Assembly: GCA_003157195.1 (NCBI GenBank)
Contig: PMIU01000110.1
Location: forward strand, 1 to 7,835
Length of the DNA: 7,835 nt
Direction of reading: 5' to 3'
DNA from: Candidatus Nomurabacteria bacterium
GTDB lineage: Bacteria > Patescibacteriota > Minisyncoccia > Phycocordibacterales > UBA9973
The translations under genes were made by a program, and so were the position numbers. This document shows positions 5,886 to 7,835 of this stretch, piece by piece (position 1 is the first letter of the stretch; each line of letters opens with the position of its first letter). The notes below the pieces were generated by a model. It ran no database searches. It saw nothing but the letters and a program-made list of their open reading frames with translations, and was not told where the DNA came from.

Positions 5886-6135
5886 ATCTTGCTTTGATGA
5901 GTCCGGCTTTGAGGAGAGTTTTGTGAATACCGTTTTTTTTCATTGTGCGCATGCCTCTGGCGGAGACTTCAATGTTTACCGTTTTGTTTAACTCTGGCAC
6001 GAAAATTCTCTTCTTTTGAAGGTTTGGGTATTTTCGCACTTTGCCGGTCGGGTTGAATTTGGTGGCACGAGTTCTATTGGAGTATCCTCCTCCGACGATT
6101 GAGCCCTTTTTGGTTATGGCACAGATTTTTTTCAT
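5884..6135 (-). CDS. rpmB: 50S ribosomal protein L28
   Basis: An 83-residue basic protein of the large ribosomal subunit. MKKICAITKKGSIVGGGYSNRTRATK (1-26), RKYPNLQKKRIFVPE (34-48) and VNIEVSARGMRTMKKNGI (53-70) follow the L28 pattern of a small N-terminal domain and the S.RG.R...K.GI end. I start it at the ATG at 6133-6135, where the family begins; the frame stays open to an upstream ATG that adds 16 unrelated residues. Only one cysteine is present, so it is a zinc-free form. There is no Shine-Dalgarno. It stands alone, convergent with the helicase and divergent from the protease gene. Confidence 0.92.
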   Translation of the reverse strand: MKKICAITKKGSIVGGGYSNRTRATKFNPTGKVRKYPNLQKKRIFVPELNKTVNIEVSARGMRTMKKNGIHKTLLKAGLIKAR

Positions 6136-6141
6136 TGCGAG

Positions 6142-6159
6142 CTTTATGCTATCATAAAG
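6142..6159. promoter_or_regulatory. Inverted repeat in the rpmB/protease divergent gap
   Basis: CTTTATG (6142-6148) and CATAAAG (6153-6159) form a perfect 7-bp inverted repeat around CTAT, filling most of the 29-base gap between two divergent starts. It contains -10-like sequences in both directions: TATGCT (6145-6150) and TATCAT (6150-6155) forward, TATGAT (6156-6151) reverse. This looks like a symmetric bidirectional promoter core or an operator for both genes. -35 elements would lie inside the coding regions and are weak. Confidence 0.45.
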
Positions 6160-6164
6160 TTTGT

Positions 6165-6797
6165 ATGGACGCAACAAATTCAATTTTTTATGTAGTCATA
6201 TTAATTATGTCTATCGTGATACACGAAGTCTCGCACGGCTTTATGGCGGAGTATTTCGGTGACGATACAGCCAGGCATGCCGGACGTCTGACCCTAAACC
6301 CCATCCCACACATAGACATCTTCGGCTCCATTCTTTTGCCGGCAATTTTAATATTGTCGCATTCTCCGTTTATGTTTGGCTGGGCCAAGCCGGTGCCTTA
6401 CAATCCGAATAATTTAAGCAATCGTCGGTGGGGGACTTTGGCGGTAGCCGCGGCTGGAGTATTGGCAAACTTTCTCATTGCGATTATTTTTGGTCTGGTC
6501 ATCCGCTTTGCCCCAAATATTTTACCCGGCTCTCTTTTGACCGCTAATTTTTATTTCATCACTTCCGCCATTGTGATTGTGAATTTAGCTCTAGGGATAT
6601 TCAACCTCGTGCCGATCGCCCCACTTGATGGTTCCAAGATACTTTTTTCCTTTTTACCCGAGAGAGCTTTTTCTTTTATGATTGCCTATGAACAATATTC
6701 TTTGATTCTGCTCCTTATTTTTATTGTTTTCTTTTCGCCTTATTTGTATCCAATCCTGACTTTTCTGTTTCATCTAGTGACCGGACTTGCGCTTTAG
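6165..6797 (+). CDS. Site-2 protease family (M50) intramembrane metalloprotease
   Basis: A 210-residue polytopic membrane protein. The first helix carries the zinc motif HEVSH (H20, E21, H24), followed by the M50B-type sequence ARHAGRLTLNP (36-46) and D.FGS..LPA (51-60). GWAKPVPYNP (72-81) and RRWGTLAVAAAGVLANFL (88-104) precede the second catalytic segment NLVPIAPLDGSKIL (147-160), in which D155 is the third zinc ligand. About five to six hydrophobic segments are visible. No PDZ domain is present, as in the short YwhC/Rip3-like group. Members cut membrane-bound substrates within the bilayer; the substrate here is unknown. I start at ATG 6165, just before the first helix; the frame extends to 6099 only through sequence antisense to rpmB. 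The next gene follows after 66 bases. Confidence 0.92.
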   Translation: MDATNSIFYVVILIMSIVIHEVSHGFMAEYFGDDTARHAGRLTLNPIPHIDIFGSILLPAILILSHSPFMFGWAKPVPYNPNNLSNRRWGTLAVAAAGVLANFLIAIIFGLVIRFAPNILPGSLLTANFYFITSAIVIVNLALGIFNLVPIAPLDGSKILFSFLPERAFSFMIAYEQYSLILLLIFIVFFSPYLYPILTFLFHLVTGLAL

Positions 6798-6815
6798 AAT
6801 TAAAAATAGTATATT
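6787..6815 (+). promoter_or_regulatory. Candidate promoter of the str operon
   Basis: TATATT (6810-6815) is preceded at 17 bases by TTGCGC (6787-6792), which keeps only the TTG of the -35 consensus and lies in the last codons of the protease gene. A start near 6822 would give a leader of about 42 bases for rpsL. Confidence 0.35.
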
Positions 6816-6823
6816 AAATCCAC

Positions 6824-6850
6824 TAGTCCTATGGGGCTATTTTGTTTATG
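6824..6850 (+). other. Leader hairpin with T-rich tail upstream of rpsL
   Basis: TAGTCC (6824-6829) pairs with GGGCTA (6834-6839, one G-U pair) around TATG, and TTTTGTTT follows after one base (6840-6847). It resembles a weak intrinsic terminator for the protease gene or an attenuator in the rpsL leader. The stem is short and I do not claim function. Confidence 0.35.
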
Positions 6851-6863
6851 TAGTCAAAATCGC

Positions 6864-7289
6864 ATGCCAACAATCAACCAATTAATTAAGAAAAACAGAG
6901 TTAAAGTCCATTCTAAGACAAAGACTGTGGCTTTGGCTCGCGGATTCAATGTCCTCAAAAACAGACCGGTCTTTTTTCCGGCGCCTTTTAAACGAGGCGT
7001 TTGCACTAAAGTTTCCACCACGACTCCGAAGAAGCCAAACTCGGCTCTCCGAAAGATAGCTCGCGTGCGTCTTACCAACGGTATGGAAGTCACCGCTTAT
7101 ATTCCCGGCGAAGGACACAACTTACAAGAACACTCTGTGGTAATGCTTCGCGGTGGACGCGTGAAAGACTTGATTGGAGTTCGATATCACATCGTACGAG
7201 GAGTGCTCGATACGCAGGGAGTCGAGAAACGCCGACAGAGTAGGTCACTTTATGGAAACAAGAAGCCTAGAAAAGATGGTAAGAAATAA
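6864..7289 (+). CDS. rpsL: 30S ribosomal protein S12
   Basis: A 141-residue protein of the decoding centre. [10 protein letters not shown] (1-10), [22 protein letters not shown] (43-64), [24 protein letters not shown] (68-91), GGRVKD (97-102) and RYH.VRG.LDT.GV are all present. Relative to E. coli there are about 13 extra residues before KRGVC (around 24-41), the same region where Bacillus-type S12 is longer. The streptomycin-related lysines of TPKKPNS (56-57) are retained. The loop reads KDLIGVRYH, with I104 where most S12 have proline. I start at ATG 6864 by homology; an in-frame ATG at 6831 would add a non-homologous cysteine-rich stretch. It is the first gene of the str operon, 12 bases before rpsG, with no Shine-Dalgarno. 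Confidence 0.96.
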   Translation: MPTINQLIKKNRVKVHSKTKTVALARGFNVLKNRPVFFPAPFKRGVCTKVSTTTPKKPNSALRKIARVRLTNGMEVTAYIPGEGHNLQEHSVVMLRGGRVKDLIGVRYHIVRGVLDTQGVEKRRQSRSLYGNKKPRKDGKK

Positions 7290-7301
7290 TTTTAAATAAA
7301 T

Positions 7302-7772
7302 ATGCGAAGAAAAATAAAAAACAGAAATATAGTAGAACCGGATTTCGTTTATAACTCCCAAAAATTGGAGAAGTTTATAAACTACGTTATGTGGTCCGGC
7401 AAAAAGGAAACTGCCCGCAAGGTGATGTATTCCGCTCTGGATACCGTCAAAGAAAAAACAGGCAACCCGAATCCTTTGGAAATTTTTGATTTGGCCATGA
7501 AAAACGTCGGCCCTTTGACCGAAGTTCGCTCCAAGCGTATCGGCGGAGCCAACTACCAGGTGCCGATAGAAGTTCGCCCGGAACGCCGCTTGGCCCTGGC
7601 CATGCGCTGGATTCGCGACGCAGCGAGGAAAGGAAAGGGCAAGCCGATGCACCTGAAACTTGCCGATGAACTCATCGCTGCTTCCAAAAACGAAGGTTCG
7701 GCAATTAAAAAGAAAGAAGACACGCACAAAATGGCAGAATCCAACAAAGCCTTTGCGCACTTTGCCTGGTAA
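7302..7772 (+). CDS. rpsG: 30S ribosomal protein S7
   Basis: A 156-residue RNA-binding protein that starts assembly of the 30S head and lines the E site. Typical segments are MRRKIKNRNIVEPD (1-14), KLEKFINYVMWSGKK.TA (21-38), EVRSKRIGGANYQVPIEV (74-91), RR..AMRWI (95-104) and the C-terminal GSAIKKKEDTHKMAESNKAF.H (132-153). Length equals that of common bacterial S7. It lies between rpsL and fusA in the conserved str order. In E. coli S7 represses translation of this operon by binding its mRNA; nothing in the 12-base rpsL-rpsG gap shows a comparable site. The upstream bases are AT-rich without a Shine-Dalgarno. Confidence 0.97.
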   Translation: MRRKIKNRNIVEPDFVYNSQKLEKFINYVMWSGKKETARKVMYSALDTVKEKTGNPNPLEIFDLAMKNVGPLTEVRSKRIGGANYQVPIEVRPERRLALAMRWIRDAARKGKGKPMHLKLADELIAASKNEGSAIKKKEDTHKMAESNKAFAHFAW

Positions 7773-7781
7773 TTTAAACAT

Positions 7782-7835
7782 ATGGAACGAGATTATCCTT
7801 TAGAAAAAGTTAGAAATTTTGGAATTATAGCCCAC
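7782..7835 (+). CDS. fusA: Elongation factor G, first 18 codons (cut by window end)
   Basis: The ATG at 7782, nine bases after the rpsG stop, opens the frame MERDYPLEKVRNFGIIAH, which runs to the window edge. This matches the EF-G N-terminus just before the P-loop (normally IIAHIDAGKTTTTER). EF-G is the GTPase that drives ribosome translocation. Its place after rpsL and rpsG confirms the str operon. Only the first 18 residues can be judged, so completeness is unknown. Confidence 0.93.
   Translation, partial: MERDYPLEKVRNFGIIAH

Noticed and set aside
6099..6164. N-terminal extension of the M50 protease
   Set aside because: These codons are antisense to rpmB and the divergent promoter gap; the family starts just before the first helix at 6165.
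6831..6863. N-terminal extension of S12 ([11 protein letters not shown])
   Set aside because: It is in frame but not homologous to S12, has no Shine-Dalgarno and overlaps the leader hairpin; MPTINQL is the normal start.
7245..7781. Long minus-strand open frame of 178 codons opposite rpsG
   Set aside because: It is fully antisense to a clear S7 gene and resembles no family I know; it is a shadow of coding composition.
1..7835. CRISPR array, tRNA, rRNA, insertion sequence or phage genes
   Set aside because: I found no regularly spaced repeats, cloverleaf, rRNA-like stretch, transposase, integrase or terminal inverted repeats. No gap above about 110 bases lacks a gene.

Overview
The window looks like part of a small, streamlined bacterial genome, most probably a Candidate Phyla Radiation (Patescibacteria, Parcubacteria-like) organism. 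Three things point that way. There is a membrane protein with the N-terminal helical domain (LLDYI..QL...VSKEQIK..LL.NGW) that I associate with that group. There is an F420-ligase-like gene with no other F420 gene beside it. Nucleotide metabolism here consists of salvage and house-cleaning enzymes. The assignment is inference from gene content; there is no rRNA here to confirm it. Genes use the standard code (TAA stops, one TGA), are tightly packed, and mostly lack a Shine-Dalgarno sequence.

Layout. Positions 1-1733 hold three forward genes: a queuosine-precursor transporter (YhhQ family), a CofE-like ligase and a MazG-like pyrophosphohydrolase. The last two overlap by ATGA. A 17-base element ending in the start codon stands before both of the first two genes. 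Positions 1768-3106 hold a small single-pass membrane protein, a nucleoside 2-deoxyribosyltransferase-like gene interrupted by an in-frame TAA at codon 16, and a dCMP deaminase. Back to back with the deaminase, with no base between the stop codons, lies a long two-domain ThyX-like thymidylate synthase on the minus strand (3107-4462). Divergent from it is a DEAD-box RNA helicase (4573-5841), with a good promoter and a hairpin that buries its ribosome binding site and start codon. A symmetric bidirectional terminator separates the helicase from rpmB (L28, minus strand). rpmB is divergent from an M50/site-2 protease across a 29-base gap built around a perfect inverted repeat. The window ends in the classic str operon: rpsL, rpsG and the first 18 codons of fusA.

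How the genes fit together. The deaminase makes dUMP from dCMP and ThyX methylates dUMP to dTMP. The MazG-like protein and the deoxyribosyltransferase-like protein would act on nearby (deoxy)nucleotides, so 1404-4462 reads as a loose deoxypyrimidine cluster. The right part is translation and RNA handling (helicase, L28, S12, S7, EF-G). The points most worth a second look are the ThyX protein, whose signature motif appears divided between its two halves, the start-codon hairpin of the helicase, the interrupted deoxyribosyltransferase, and the repeated start-codon element at the left end.
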